The translations under genes and the position numbers were made by a program. Below are positions 23,149-33,137 of a stretch of DNA of 41,610 nucleotides, piece after piece; within the stretch, counting starts at the first letter, position 1; the number at the start of each line of letters is the position of its first letter. The notes below the pieces were generated by a model that saw only the letters and a program-made list of their open reading frames with translations, ran no database searches and was not told the DNA's origin. Origin of the DNA: an uncultured Actinomycetes bacterium (GTDB lineage: Bacteria > Actinomycetota > Actinomycetes > Nanopelagicales > Nanopelagicaceae); contig CAIQRN010000004.1 of the NCBI GenBank assembly GCA_903874255.1, positions 1-41,610 on the forward strand, written 5' to 3'.

Positions 23149-23206
23149 ATATCCACATCTGAACGCTGTGGGTCTATTTTTCTCGCCCCAACCTTGAATA
23201 TGGGGC

Positions 23207-23815
23207 ATGGATCTTTTCTCTCAAACAATAGAACGAGTCGCAACGTGGTGGTACGAACTTAATTTCACAGCATTGCAAAAGCGGGCACTTTTGATTATTG
23301 CCGCCCTCGTAATTCTCTTATCTGGCTTGATAGTTATTAAAGGTAATACGCATTCAGTTACCGCGCCCCCGATAGTTCCCATTGAATTGGCAGCTCCAGA
23401 GATATTCGTAGATGTAACAGGTGCGGTCAATAAACCAGGTGTTTATTCTCTCAATGCGCATGCACGAGTCATTGATGCAATAAAAGCGGCGGGAGATTCT
23501 GCACCAGGAGCGGATTTGAGCACGATTAATTTGGCTAGAGTTTTGGCTGATGGCGAACAAGTTTATGTTGACTCAACAATCTCAACGGCATCACATTCAA
23601 AGGTGACACAAAAATCGCCAAGTGGGCCAATCAACATTAATAGAGCAACGGCCAGTCAATTCGATTCCCTCGATGGAATCGGACCTGTTATTGCTGCACG
23701 CATTGTTGCCTATCGAAAAAGCAATGGGCCTTTCACAACAATTGAGGAGCTTCAAAAAGTGAGCGGAATAGGTGCGGCCAAATTCGCACAGTTCAAAAGC
23801 AAAATCCGCGTTTAA
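23207..23815 (+). CDS. comEA: Competence DNA-binding protein ComEA
   Basis: N-terminal TM, SLBB-like VDVTGAVNKPGVYSL, C-terminal HhH ININRATASQFDSLDGIGPVIAARIVAYR. Confidence 0.92.
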   Translation: MDLFSQTIERVATWWYELNFTALQKRALLIIAALVILLSGLIVIKGNTHSVTAPPIVPIELAAPEIFVDVTGAVNKPGVYSLNAHARVIDAIKAAGDSAPGADLSTINLARVLADGEQVYVDSTISTASHSKVTQKSPSGPININRATASQFDSLDGIGPVIAARIVAYRKSNGPFTTIEELQKVSGIGAAKFAQFKSKIRV

Positions 23816-23898
23816 CTGACTTCAGAGCAGTTGCATTAGGCGCAGCAATCTGGGGAGGTGCGCTCGTTCAAAGCGCGACTGCGCCGTGGCGAATTGCC

Positions 23899-26055
23899 TT
23901 GGCTGCCAGCATCATGATCTTTATCGCCATCATCAGCAAACGATTTCGATTCCTTGTAATCGTCTGCGCGCTGCTTTTAGGTTCAACGGTAATGTCCATT
24001 CGGCAAGCCTCGCTTGCACACAGTCAAATAACACGTTTCTTTTCACAAACCGCCCAAATCACCGCCGAAGTAATTACCGATCCAAGTAAAACCACTTCGG
24101 GCGGCTACTCATTCATTGCAATGGCAATCAATATTCACAATGAATCAATTGATTATTCTCTGCGGGTTCCCATCCGCATAATTTCTACTTACAGAGATGT
24201 CACAACTTTATTGCCAGGTCAAAGATTTACTGCAAATGCACGAGTTGTTTCAAGTAAAGAAGCACGAGTTGCAGCATTGGTGCTTATAAGTCAAAAAGTT
24301 GAGATTAAAACTCAGGCATCGAACTGGGCGCACTTACTTGGATCTATTCGTCTAGGTCTGCGCTCTTTATCCGGAGATGGAGATTCTGGCGCACTAATTC
24401 CTGGCATGGTCTTAGGTGATACATCTAAACAAACCCTTGAATTCAAAACCGCAATGAAGAGATCGGGCTTAACGCATTTGGTAGCCGTAAGTGGTGCTAA
24501 TTTCGCAATAGTTTCAAGCTTTGTTTTATGGATTATGCAATTTCTATTTAGAAGAATACCCGCACGATTAATCGCAACCTCAATTTTCTTAATTGCATTT
24601 ATTGCATTGGTGCGCCCATCGCCTTCAGTTTTGCGAGCTGCAGCAATGGCGGCAGTGCTCTTAGTTGCCCAAGCCACTAAACGAGCGCGCGACTCTCTTC
24701 CAGCCCTTGGTTTTGCAATGGCGGCCGTCGTTATTATCGATCCGTGGCAGGCACGGGATGCTGGTTTTGCTCTCTCTGTTATGGCCACTGCGGGGCTTCT
24801 TTTATTCGCACCGTTCTTGATTGAAAAACTTTCTCGGTATGTTCCCAATAAATTCGCGCAGGGGCTGGCTCCGCCAATTGCTGCAATCGTTTTCTGCTCA
24901 CCAATAATTGTTGCGCTCTCTGGATATTTGGCACCTATGAGTGTTATCGCCAATCTCTTGTCTGCTCCATTTGTTGGACCAATTACAATTCTAGGTTTCA
25001 TTGCCGCACTTACTTCAATATTTATCCCCTTCATTTCAATTATCCTGATTTGGTTAATTCGATTTCCTGCCGCAGCAATCGCCCTTATTGCTCATTGGGC
25101 ATCGGCTTTTCCAGTCCTAAATCTGCGCACTGGAAGTATCGGGTTTGTCATGGTTGCAGTATTTACTCTGCTTGCCTGGTTTTTTAAGAAATGGTTTAAG
25201 CAGGTTCTAGTTTTAACAATCATCGCAATCATGTGTCTTACTTGGCTGCAGCGATGGCCGGGTGGTGATTGGCAGATTGCAAATTGCGATATTGGTCAGG
25301 GCGATTCAATGGTAATTAACCTTGGGAATCATCGTGGCCTAGTTATTGATGTTGGTCCCGATGCGATTGCTGAAGATCGATGCTTGAAGGCACTTGGAAT
25401 TAATGAAATTCCACTTCTGATTCTCTCTCATTTTCATGCAGATCACGTGGCTGGATTACCTGGAGCAATAAAGGGACGAAGCATCGGAGAACTCTGGATA
25501 AGTCAAAATGCCCAGCCAATAATCGAAAGTTCACTGGTGCATTCAATGCTCTTCAATGTTGTTACCAAAGTACCTGTCAGAGGTTTAAGTTCTCAAGTCG
25601 GTCCATTAATGATCGAAGTTTTATGGCCAACTCCTAATCTCACAAACTTTACTGAAATGCCAGGTGAAGGATCACAAATTAACAACTCAAGCATTGCAAC
25701 GTTAATTCGCAGCAAAGATTTCACTATATTTACCGGCGGTGATTTAGAGCCACCCGTTCAGCACCTTCTCATCAAAGATGTGAGCCATGTTGATATTTAT
25801 AAAGTCTGCCACCATGGTTCTAAGTATCAAGATCTTGGCTTTATGGCAGCGCTTCACCCCACACTTTCTATTATTTCTGTAGGCGCCACAAATACGTACG
25901 GCCACCCGGCGGTGCAAACCATTGAGGCGCTAGATAGACTCGGCTCCGAAGTCGTTCGTACGGATATCGATGGAGCTATTGCGCTTAAGGCTCGAAACCA
26001 TAGATTCTCAATACGAAAAGCTAAAGGACGTTTGAATCTAATCAGATGGGGGTAG
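23899..26055 (+). CDS. comEC: ComEC/Rec2 DNA uptake channel
   Basis: LTHLVAVSGANFAIVSS, many TMs, MBL domain CDIGQGDSMVIN, LSHFHADHVAGL, KVCHHGSKYQ. Coding probably extends upstream of the TTG at 23899 (see findings). Confidence 0.93.
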   Translation: MAASIMIFIAIISKRFRFLVIVCALLLGSTVMSIRQASLAHSQITRFFSQTAQITAEVITDPSKTTSGGYSFIAMAINIHNESIDYSLRVPIRIISTYRDVTTLLPGQRFTANARVVSSKEARVAALVLISQKVEIKTQASNWAHLLGSIRLGLRSLSGDGDSGALIPGMVLGDTSKQTLEFKTAMKRSGLTHLVAVSGANFAIVSSFVLWIMQFLFRRIPARLIATSIFLIAFIALVRPSPSVLRAAAMAAVLLVAQATKRARDSLPALGFAMAAVVIIDPWQARDAGFALSVMATAGLLLFAPFLIEKLSRYVPNKFAQGLAPPIAAIVFCSPIIVALSGYLAPMSVIANLLSAPFVGPITILGFIAALTSIFIPFISIILIWLIRFPAAAIALIAHWASAFPVLNLRTGSIGFVMVAVFTLLAWFFKKWFKQVLVLTIIAIMCLTWLQRWPGGDWQIANCDIGQGDSMVINLGNHRGLVIDVGPDAIAEDRCLKALGINEIPLLILSHFHADHVAGLPGAIKGRSIGELWISQNAQPIIESSLVHSMLFNVVTKVPVRGLSSQVGPLMIEVLWPTPNLTNFTEMPGEGSQINNSSIATLIRSKDFTIFTGGDLEPPVQHLLIKDVSHVDIYKVCHHGSKYQDLGFMAALHPTLSIISVGATNTYGHPAVQTIEALDRLGSEVVRTDIDGAIALKARNHRFSIRKAKGRLNLIRWG

Positions 26056-26059
26056 AGAT

Positions 26060-27007
26060 ATGAATAGCTTTTATCTCATCCTAGGTTCTGAAGCAGCGTT
26101 GGCTGATCGCGCATTAAGCAAACTAAATGAGCAGTTAAAAGATGAAAAATGTGAAATCACCAATCTTTTCGCAGGTGACGTAATTGTTGGTGATATTGCC
26201 GATGCTCTAGCGCCATCACTTTTTTCAGAAAAACGCGCACTGATTCTTCGTGACTTACAGGATTTACCAGAGGAAAATCGCGACGAAATCACACGTTATT
26301 TAGATTCACCCGATGCATCAACAACTGTAATTTTTGTTCACAAAGGTGGAGTAAAAGGCAAGGCGCTCCTTGATGCAATTAAGAAAGTAAAGCCAGAAAT
26401 TATTGCTTGTGAGCCAATTAAGAAAGAAGCAGAAAAACAAGAGTTTGTTCGTAACGTATTTTTGGACTTAAAACGCAAAGCAACACCTGGGGCGATAAAT
26501 GCATTAGTCGGAGCATTAGGAAATGATTTGCGTGAACTTCAATCAGCAATCGCTCAGATAGCAGCTGATGCACCAGCGGGAACAATCGATGAATTAGTAA
26601 TTGATAAGTTTCATCAAGGTCGAGTAGAAACGACGGGCTTTGATGTTGCAGATGCCGCCCTCGATGGAAATCTTTCTGCGGCACTGATTGCACTTCGTAG
26701 TGCGTTAGAAACTGGAACCGACCCAGTAATGATCACTAGTGCGATTGCATCTGCGCTTCGATCATTGGCACGAGTATCTGGGACTAACCGTGGGGCTAAA
26801 TCATTTGAATTAGCGGGCCAACTTGGTATGGCCCCGTGGCAAATAGATAAAGCCCGCCGACAGCTGAGCCGTTGGTCACCTGCTCAAATCGCCGATGCAG
26901 TTGGGGCAATTTCCACGGCCGATGCCGAGGTCAAAGGTGCAGCCAGCGATCCGATTTATGCGCTGGAAAAAGCCATTGCTCGCATCACATCTCTTCAGGC
27001 TGGATGA
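26060..27007 (+). CDS. holA: DNA polymerase III delta subunit
   Basis: YLILGSEAALADRAL start, FVHKGGVKGKALLDAIKK, C-terminal helical APWQIDKARRQLSRWSPAQIADAV; follows comEC. Confidence 0.92.
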   Translation: MNSFYLILGSEAALADRALSKLNEQLKDEKCEITNLFAGDVIVGDIADALAPSLFSEKRALILRDLQDLPEENRDEITRYLDSPDASTTVIFVHKGGVKGKALLDAIKKVKPEIIACEPIKKEAEKQEFVRNVFLDLKRKATPGAINALVGALGNDLRELQSAIAQIAADAPAGTIDELVIDKFHQGRVETTGFDVADAALDGNLSAALIALRSALETGTDPVMITSAIASALRSLARVSGTNRGAKSFELAGQLGMAPWQIDKARRQLSRWSPAQIADAVGAISTADAEVKGAASDPIYALEKAIARITSLQAG

Positions 27008-27017
27008 GGCAGGCAAT

Positions 27018-27047
27018 TTGACCATAGGGGGGCATTCTCCGTACCCT
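27018..27047 (+). promoter_or_regulatory. Putative rplU promoter (TTGACC-N18-TACCCT)
   Basis: TTGACC at 27018-27023 and TACCCT (actinobacterial TANNNT -10) at 27042-27047. Confidence 0.5.
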
Positions 27048-27055
27048 TAGCGTCT

Positions 27056-27086
27056 GCCCGAAGGAGCCATCGCTCCTGCCATGGGC
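27056..27086 (+). promoter_or_regulatory. Structured rplU 5' leader (candidate r-protein leader)
   Basis: Hairpin AGGAGC-CATC-GCTCCT (27062-27077) flanked by complementary GCCC (27056-27059) and GGGC (27083-27086). Confidence 0.45.
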
Positions 27087-27108
27087 TAAAAATGAACTGG
27101 AGTTACAC

Positions 27109-27423
27109 GTGTACGCAATCGTTAAAGCTGGCGGCCATCAAGAGAAAGTGGCAGTTGGAGACACAGTAATCGTCGATCGCATCGATGCTGCTGTTGGCGC
27201 AACTGTTTCATTTCCTGCCGTGCTACTAGTAGATGGTGCAACTGTTACTTCAGATGCAAAGACACTCTCTGGTGTAAAAGTTACCGGTGAAGTTTTGGAA
27301 GAAACAAAGGGACCAAAGATCGACATCTTGCGTTACAAGAACAAGACAGGTCACCGCCGTCGCCAAGGTTTTCGCGCGAAGTTAACGCTTGTAAAAATTA
27401 CCGCCATCAACGGCGCAAAGTAA
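27109..27423 (+). CDS. rplU: 50S ribosomal protein L21 (GTG start)
   Basis: [18 protein letters not shown]..., [18 protein letters not shown]. Confidence 0.97.
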   Translation: MYAIVKAGGHQEKVAVGDTVIVDRIDAAVGATVSFPAVLLVDGATVTSDAKTLSGVKVTGEVLEETKGPKIDILRYKNKTGHRRRQGFRAKLTLVKITAINGAK

Positions 27424-27440
27424 GGGAAGGGGCGAAATAA

Positions 27441-27701
27441 ATGGCAAGTAAGAAGGGTGTCTCCTCGACACGTAACGGTCGCGATTCAAATGCTCAGTAC
27501 CTTGGTATCAAGCGCTTTGGCGGACAAGAAGTAAATGCTGGCGAAATTTTGGTTCGCCAACGCGGAACACATTTTCACCCAGGCAAGAACGTTGGACGCG
27601 GTAAAGACGACACTCTGTTTGCATTAGCAGCTGGTGCAGTCGAATTCGGTCGCGCTCGCGGACGCCGTGTTGTCAATGTTGTGGTTCCGGCAGCCGTATA
27701 A
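27441..27701 (+). CDS. rpmA: 50S ribosomal protein L27
   Basis: [48 protein letters not shown]. Confidence 0.98.
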   Translation: MASKKGVSSTRNGRDSNAQYLGIKRFGGQEVNAGEILVRQRGTHFHPGKNVGRGKDDTLFALAAGAVEFGRARGRRVVNVVVPAAV

Positions 27702-27712
27702 AAGCTTTCTCA

Positions 27713-27750
27713 AAAAAGGGCGAGCCGTACATGCGGCTCGCTTTTTTATT
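27713..27750 (+). terminator. Rho-independent terminator after rpmA
   Basis: GCGAGCCG-TACATG-CGGCTCGC followed by TTTTTTATTTT: 8-bp perfect stem with U-tract. Confidence 0.93.
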
Positions 27751-27775
27751 TTCTACTTAGAAGGGAGTTCATCTC

Positions 27776-29281
27776 ATGACAACTTTTGTTGATCGTGTAA
27801 CTCTCTATGCCTCTGCCGGAAAAGGTGGAGATGGTTGCGTCTCAGTTAAGCGCGAAAAATTTAAGCCACTAGGTGGACCAGATGGTGGCAACGGTGGCCG
27901 TGGTGGCGATGTCATTCTTATCGTTGATCCAAGCGTTACAACGCTCTTAGATTTTCACCATTCACCACATCGCAAAGCAACTTCAGGTCATCAAGGTTAT
28001 GGCGACCGCAAAGATGGACATCAAGGTGAAGATTTAATTCTGGGTGTTCCAAATGGAACTGTTATTTATGATGATCGCGGCGAACAAATTGCTGACTTAG
28101 TTGGAAATGGCACCGTATTTGTTGCCGCTCAAGGTGGTTTCGGCGGTCTTGGAAATATGGCGCTATCGTCATCAAAGCGTCGCGCGCCAGGTTTTGCATT
28201 ACTTGGTGAACCAGGTGAAGAGCGCACACTTTTTCTAGAACTAAAATCAGTTGCCGACATTGCTTTAGTTGGTTATCCAAGTGCGGGCAAGTCATCACTC
28301 ATTGCTGCAATTTCAGCGGCGCGACCAAAGATTGCTGATTATCCATTTACAACTTTAGTTCCAAACCTTGGCGTAGTTCAGGCCGGTGAAACCCGTTTCA
28401 CCGTTGCCGATGTTCCAGGATTGATTCCAGGAGCGAGTCAAGGAAAGGGCTTAGGCCTTGAGTTTTTGCGTCACGTAGAACGTTGTGTTGCATTGGTACA
28501 TGTTCTTGACTGTGGAACTTTAGAAACAGATCGAAACCCCATTCAAGATTTAGAGATTATTGAAAACGAACTTGCCATTTATGGTGGCCTAGAAGATCGC
28601 GTTCGCATCATTGCGCTCAACAAAACCGACTTACCCGATGGACAAGCAATGGCCGATATGGTTATTGCCGAACTTCGTGAGCGCGGTTACGAGGTCTACC
28701 CAGTTTCTGCAGCATCGCGTGCAGGCCTTCAAGAGTTAACGTATGCAATGGCGCGCTTAATTCAAAAGGATCGCGCCGAAGCGGCCACAGAAGTGCGCGC
28801 ACGAATTGTTCTGCGACCAGTTGCAGTTGATGATTCTGGCTTTGCTGTACGAGCAAATGCCGACGGCACATTTAATATTAAAGGCAAGAAAGTTGAACGT
28901 TGGGTTCGCCAAACTAACTTTAAAAATGCTGAAGCTATTGGCTACTTAGCTGATCGCTTGGCGCAACTGGGAGTAGAAAAAGAACTCTTCAAGCAGGGCG
29001 CAGTTGCAGGTAGTGAAGTTCGAATTGGTGATGGTCTAACGCAAGTTGTATTTGATTGGGAGCCAACTATCGAGGCTGGTGCCGAACAGTTAGCTGGCCA
29101 CTTGCATCGACGCGGCGAAGATTCACGACTTGAATCAACTTGGCAACAAACTGAGCGCGTTGATGATGTTTTAAGCGACGAAGAAATCGCCAAACAGTGG
29201 GAATACAACGTCGTTGACCCACACACACCTAAACTTTCAGCAGCGATTGTTAAAGAACCAGAGGACGGAGATGACAAGTGA
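27776..29281 (+). CDS. obgE: GTPase Obg
   Basis: Glycine-rich Obg fold, [49 protein letters not shown] domain. Confidence 0.97.
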   Translation: MTTFVDRVTLYASAGKGGDGCVSVKREKFKPLGGPDGGNGGRGGDVILIVDPSVTTLLDFHHSPHRKATSGHQGYGDRKDGHQGEDLILGVPNGTVIYDDRGEQIADLVGNGTVFVAAQGGFGGLGNMALSSSKRRAPGFALLGEPGEERTLFLELKSVADIALVGYPSAGKSSLIAAISAARPKIADYPFTTLVPNLGVVQAGETRFTVADVPGLIPGASQGKGLGLEFLRHVERCVALVHVLDCGTLETDRNPIQDLEIIENELAIYGGLEDRVRIIALNKTDLPDGQAMADMVIAELRERGYEVYPVSAASRAGLQELTYAMARLIQKDRAEAATEVRARIVLRPVAVDDSGFAVRANADGTFNIKGKKVERWVRQTNFKNAEAIGYLADRLAQLGVEKELFKQGAVAGSEVRIGDGLTQVVFDWEPTIEAGAEQLAGHLHRRGEDSRLESTWQQTERVDDVLSDEEIAKQWEYNVVDPHTPKLSAAIVKEPEDGDDK

Positions 29282-30393
29282 GCCGAGAGCAGATTACTTC
29301 TGCGCAGCGAATCGTCATCAAGATTGGCTCATCCTCTCTAACCGGTAAAGCCGGTTCGGCACTTGATGCCGCCGCGGTAAATAAACTTGTTGATGTTGTT
29401 GCCGCCTGTAAAGCGCGTGGTGCCGAAGTGGTTGTTGTTTCCTCAGGTGCAATTGCGGCAGGTCTTGCCCCACTTGGATTGTCAGTGCGTCCTAAAGATC
29501 TTGCAACTCAACAGGCCGCAGCATCTGTTGGCCAAGGTTTATTGATTGCGCAATACACACAAAGTTTTAGCCGGCACTCGATTACCGCATCACAGGTATT
29601 GCTGACCACTGAAGATGTTGTACGCCGTTCTCATTATCAAAATGCGCAACGAACTCTGTATCGATTATTACAACTTGGCGTTGTTCCAATTATTAATGAG
29701 AACGATACGGTCGGCACCGGTGAGATCCGCTTCGGCGACAATGATCGTCTTGCAGCGTTAGTCGCACTATTAATCTCGGCTGATTTATTGGTTCTGGTTT
29801 CAGATATTGATTCCCTCTACGATGCGCCGCCAACCCAAGCTGGAGCAAAGCGCATTCATGAAGTTTCATCGATCGCTGATATCGAAAACGTGACTCTCGG
29901 TGGTGCCGGAAGTGCTGGTGTTGGTAGCGGGGGAATGGTTACAAAAGTTGAGGCTGCGCGCATCGCCACTTCAGCTGGAATTCCTATGCTGTTAACTTCT
30001 TTAGAAGAAGTGGATATGTCACTCTTTGGCCATGATTGCGGAACACATTTTCACGCACAGGCAAGTAAAACAACATCACGTCTGTTGTGGTTAGCGCATG
30101 CAACTAAACCACATGGCAAGTTAGTCCTTGATGCCGGAGCAGTAAAAGCAATTTTGGAGCGAGGCGTTTCATTACTTCCTGCCGGAGTCACCTCTGTTGA
30201 AGGTGAATTTATTGCAGGAGATGCCATTGAATTAGTTGGACCTAATGGCGTTGTAATTGCGCGCGGCTTAGTGGCCTTTGATTCAGAGGATCTGCCGAAA
30301 ATGTTAGGGCGATCAACTAAAGAGTTAGCAGCAGAAATGGGCCCAGAGTATGAGCGCGAACTAGTTCACAGAGATGATTTAGTTCTTCTCTGA
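29278..30393 (+). CDS. proB: Glutamate 5-kinase (GTG start)
   Basis: [48 protein letters not shown]-terminal PUA; GTGA overlap with obgE. Confidence 0.96.
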   Translation: MSREQITSAQRIVIKIGSSSLTGKAGSALDAAAVNKLVDVVAACKARGAEVVVVSSGAIAAGLAPLGLSVRPKDLATQQAAASVGQGLLIAQYTQSFSRHSITASQVLLTTEDVVRRSHYQNAQRTLYRLLQLGVVPIINENDTVGTGEIRFGDNDRLAALVALLISADLLVLVSDIDSLYDAPPTQAGAKRIHEVSSIADIENVTLGGAGSAGVGSGGMVTKVEAARIATSAGIPMLLTSLEEVDMSLFGHDCGTHFHAQASKTTSRLLWLAHATKPHGKLVLDAGAVKAILERGVSLLPAGVTSVEGEFIAGDAIELVGPNGVVIARGLVAFDSEDLPKMLGRSTKELAAEMGPEYERELVHRDDLVLL

Positions 30394-31518
30394 AATTGCT
30401 TTCAAGACCGGCGCAACTTTTGCACTTTCACCATCAGCACTTGTGGGTTCATCGCTTAACTTAACAATCACGGTTTTGTGCGCGGGATCCATCCAAACAA
30501 ATTGGCCGTGAAGTCCAAGCATCAAATTAATTCCTGAATATGGATGCCATACCTGTGCCCCGTAGCCCCACCCGTAATCAAGAGTTACAACAGGAGTTGA
30601 AATTCTTGATAACCAAGCTGCACTAATGATTTTAGAACTTGGATTAATTAGCTCATAACCGATGCGCGCATAATCTCGCGCAGTTGCATTAAAGCAGCAG
30701 AATGCTTTTTCAGTTCCACCAACTTTATCTACATTCCATGTCGCATCCTGTGATGCTCCTGCAACTTGCCAGATATTTTTACCATAGTAATCGACAAGAG
30801 ATTGGCCGGTAATCTTTTTAATCACCATTCCTAGCATTTGAGTATCAACGGAACGATATTCAGCAAAAGTTCCTGGATCTTCTTTCATCTTACGGTTGTG
30901 CATCAAAAACCAATCAACATCAGTTGATGCATACATCTGCGCAATAGCAACGCCCCAACCAGTAGGCCCCGTTGGATAGTTATCAGAGACGCCAACGCCA
31001 CCCTTCATGTCAAGGAGATCTTTAATCGTGACTTTGTCAAAAGAGGTGCCTGCCTTGAACTGCGGCAAAATGCTTACAAAAGTGTCGCTCTCTTTTAGTT
31101 TTTCAGAATCAACTAATTTACCAATCATCAGTGAAGTCATTGTTTTTGCAACAGAATAAGAAGGAAGCCGTGTGCTTTGGCCCATGCCGCTGTAATATTT
31201 TTCAAAAGTTAAAACACCATTTCGAATAACCAAGAAAGCATTTGTATGAGTTGTAGAGATGAACTCATCGAAGGCGATGTCACTTCCGTCGAAATTAACT
31301 TGCGCTGGCATCTCTTCACTACCGATCTTCCATTCAATCGGGGTGGTTGCTGCCTTGATTGTGTGAGCCGGCATGAGATTTGGCGTCTTGGAGGCGGGTG
31401 CCAATCCCAATTTAATCGCGGCAATCGGTTCGGGATATCGAATCGCCTTGGTTAAACCAAATAATGCAACGTAGATAATAAAAAGGATGACCAGAATTTT
31501 ACGGATTAATTTGAACAC
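30379..31518 (-). CDS. Serine hydrolase, class C beta-lactamase/NylB-like
   Basis: N-terminal TM/signal, SxxK motif SYSVAKTMTS, YRSVDTQMLGMVIKKITG. GTG start; 3' end overlaps proB by 15 nt. Confidence 0.88.
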   Translation of the reverse strand: MFKLIRKILVILFIIYVALFGLTKAIRYPEPIAAIKLGLAPASKTPNLMPAHTIKAATTPIEWKIGSEEMPAQVNFDGSDIAFDEFISTTHTNAFLVIRNGVLTFEKYYSGMGQSTRLPSYSVAKTMTSLMIGKLVDSEKLKESDTFVSILPQFKAGTSFDKVTIKDLLDMKGGVGVSDNYPTGPTGWGVAIAQMYASTDVDWFLMHNRKMKEDPGTFAEYRSVDTQMLGMVIKKITGQSLVDYYGKNIWQVAGASQDATWNVDKVGGTEKAFCCFNATARDYARIGYELINPSSKIISAAWLSRISTPVVTLDYGWGYGAQVWHPYSGINLMLGLHGQFVWMDPAHKTVIVKLSDEPTSADGESAKVAPVLKAISEKN

Positions 31519-31523
31519 GGCTT

Positions 31524-31545
31524 AAGCCTAACTGCCGATAGGCTT
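31524..31545. promoter_or_regulatory. Divergent leaderless promoters formed by palindrome AAGCCTA-ACTGCCGA-TAGGCTT
   Basis: TAGGCT lies 7 nt before proA ATG (31552) on + and 6 nt before the hydrolase GTG (31518) on -. Confidence 0.6.
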
Positions 31546-31551
31546 TGCACC

Positions 31552-32814
31552 ATGGATGCAATTCACATCATTTCCGCTCTGGCAGATTCAGCCCGTGTGG
31601 CCGGACGGACCTTGAGTGTTGCCACAGGGGCCGAGCGCAGTGCCGCACTCAAGGCAATTGCCGATGCCATTGAAAGTAGAAGCGCTGAAATTCTTGCGGC
31701 AAATGAAGAAGATATGGTGCGTGGACGCGCCGCTCAAATAAACCCATCATTACTTGATCGTTTACTTTTAACTCCAGCTCGGGTTGCAGCTATTGCACAT
31801 GGTGCACGCCAAGTGAGTGAACTTCCAGATCCTCTTGGAATCACGTTGCGCCATTCAACTTTGCCTAATGGGATTGATTTGCAACAAATTACCGTTCCAT
31901 TCGGTGTCATTGGAATGGTCTATGAAGCACGCCCTAATGTGACCGTAGATGCCGCGATTATTTTATTGATGTCAGGAAATGCTGCACTACTTCGCGGTTC
32001 ATCAAGTGCGGCTTCGAGTAATCAAATTTTGGTAACAGTCATGCGAGATGCTTTGGCAGCTACAAAGATTTCTCCAGAAGTGATTCAACTTGTACCTTCG
32101 AATGATCGAGACACTGTTAAAGCATTATTACACGCACGGGGCAAAGTAGATTTAGTAATTCCACGTGGAAGTGCATCCCTGATTCGTATGGTGGTCGATG
32201 AATCCACCGTGCCAACAATTGAAACGGGTGCGGGTGTTTGCCATGTTTATATCGACGAGTTTGCTGATCTTGCCAAAGCAATTCCCATCATCATTAACTC
32301 TAAAACTCAACGCCCAAGTGTGTGCAATGCGGCAGAGACGCTTTTGATTCACGCGGCAATCGCTAAAGATTTTGTTCCAGTTGCATTAAAGGCACTCCAT
32401 GATGCAGGAGTAGTTCTGCATGGGGATTCACAAACACTGGGATTTGCAGGGGCAATTCCAATAACTCAGGCCACCGAGGAGAATTGGTGCACCGAGTACG
32501 GCACGTTAGAAATGAACGTAGCGATCGTTGATTCAGTGGATGCGGCAAGTGCGCACATTGCTACATATGGAACCCAGCACACCGAAGCTATCGTTACTGA
32601 AAACAAGGCCAATGCTGCGCGTTTTATCGCTTTAAGTGATTGCGCGGCAGTGATGGTTAATACCTCAACTCGCTTTACCGATGGTGAGCAAATGGGATTT
32701 GGTGCAGAAATTGGTATTTCAAATCAAAAACTGCATGCCCGCGGCCCAATGGGGTTAGAAGCAATGACAACTACTACGTGGATCGTTACTGGAGATGGGC
32801 AAATTCGCAGTTAA
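31552..32814 (+). CDS. proA: Glutamate-5-semialdehyde dehydrogenase
   Basis: FGVIGMVYEARPNVTVDAA, LRGSSSAASSN, PSVCNAAETLLIH. Confidence 0.96.
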   Translation: MDAIHIISALADSARVAGRTLSVATGAERSAALKAIADAIESRSAEILAANEEDMVRGRAAQINPSLLDRLLLTPARVAAIAHGARQVSELPDPLGITLRHSTLPNGIDLQQITVPFGVIGMVYEARPNVTVDAAIILLMSGNAALLRGSSSAASSNQILVTVMRDALAATKISPEVIQLVPSNDRDTVKALLHARGKVDLVIPRGSASLIRMVVDESTVPTIETGAGVCHVYIDEFADLAKAIPIIINSKTQRPSVCNAAETLLIHAAIAKDFVPVALKALHDAGVVLHGDSQTLGFAGAIPITQATEENWCTEYGTLEMNVAIVDSVDAASAHIATYGTQHTEAIVTENKANAARFIALSDCAAVMVNTSTRFTDGEQMGFGAEIGISNQKLHARGPMGLEAMTTTTWIVTGDGQIRS

Positions 32815-32840
32815 GCGCGAAATTAATTAGACTCACGCCC

Positions 32841-33137
32841 ATGACCAGCCTTTCCCGTGATGATGTAGCAAAGCTTGCTGGCCTTGCCCGTATCGAAATG
32901 AGCGATGAAGAATTAGTCGCCCTTTCCAATGAGTTCACAGTTATTTTGGATGCAGTTGCTCGCGTGCAAGAAGTTGCCGGCGAAGACGTTGCTGCAACTT
33001 CACATCCACTTCCGTTACAAAATGTTTTCCGTCCAGATGTGGTGATTCCATCTCTTTCTCCCGAGCAAGCACTTTCAGGAGCGCCAGCGCAAGAAGAACA
33101 ACGGTTCCGTGTGCCTCAGATTTTAGGTGAAGAATGA
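32841..33137 (+). CDS. gatC: Asp-tRNA(Asn)/Glu-tRNA(Gln) amidotransferase subunit C
   Basis: [25 protein letters not shown]..., RPD.V..SLS. Start at 32841 rather than the track's 32778. Confidence 0.95.
   Translation: MTSLSRDDVAKLAGLARIEMSDEELVALSNEFTVILDAVARVQEVAGEDVAATSHPLPLQNVFRPDVVIPSLSPEQALSGAPAQEEQRFRVPQILGEE

Noticed and set aside
24312-25034. 240-aa minus-strand ORF
   Set aside because: Fully antisense to comEC TM coding sequence; composition is a mirror artefact of a low-stop antisense frame.
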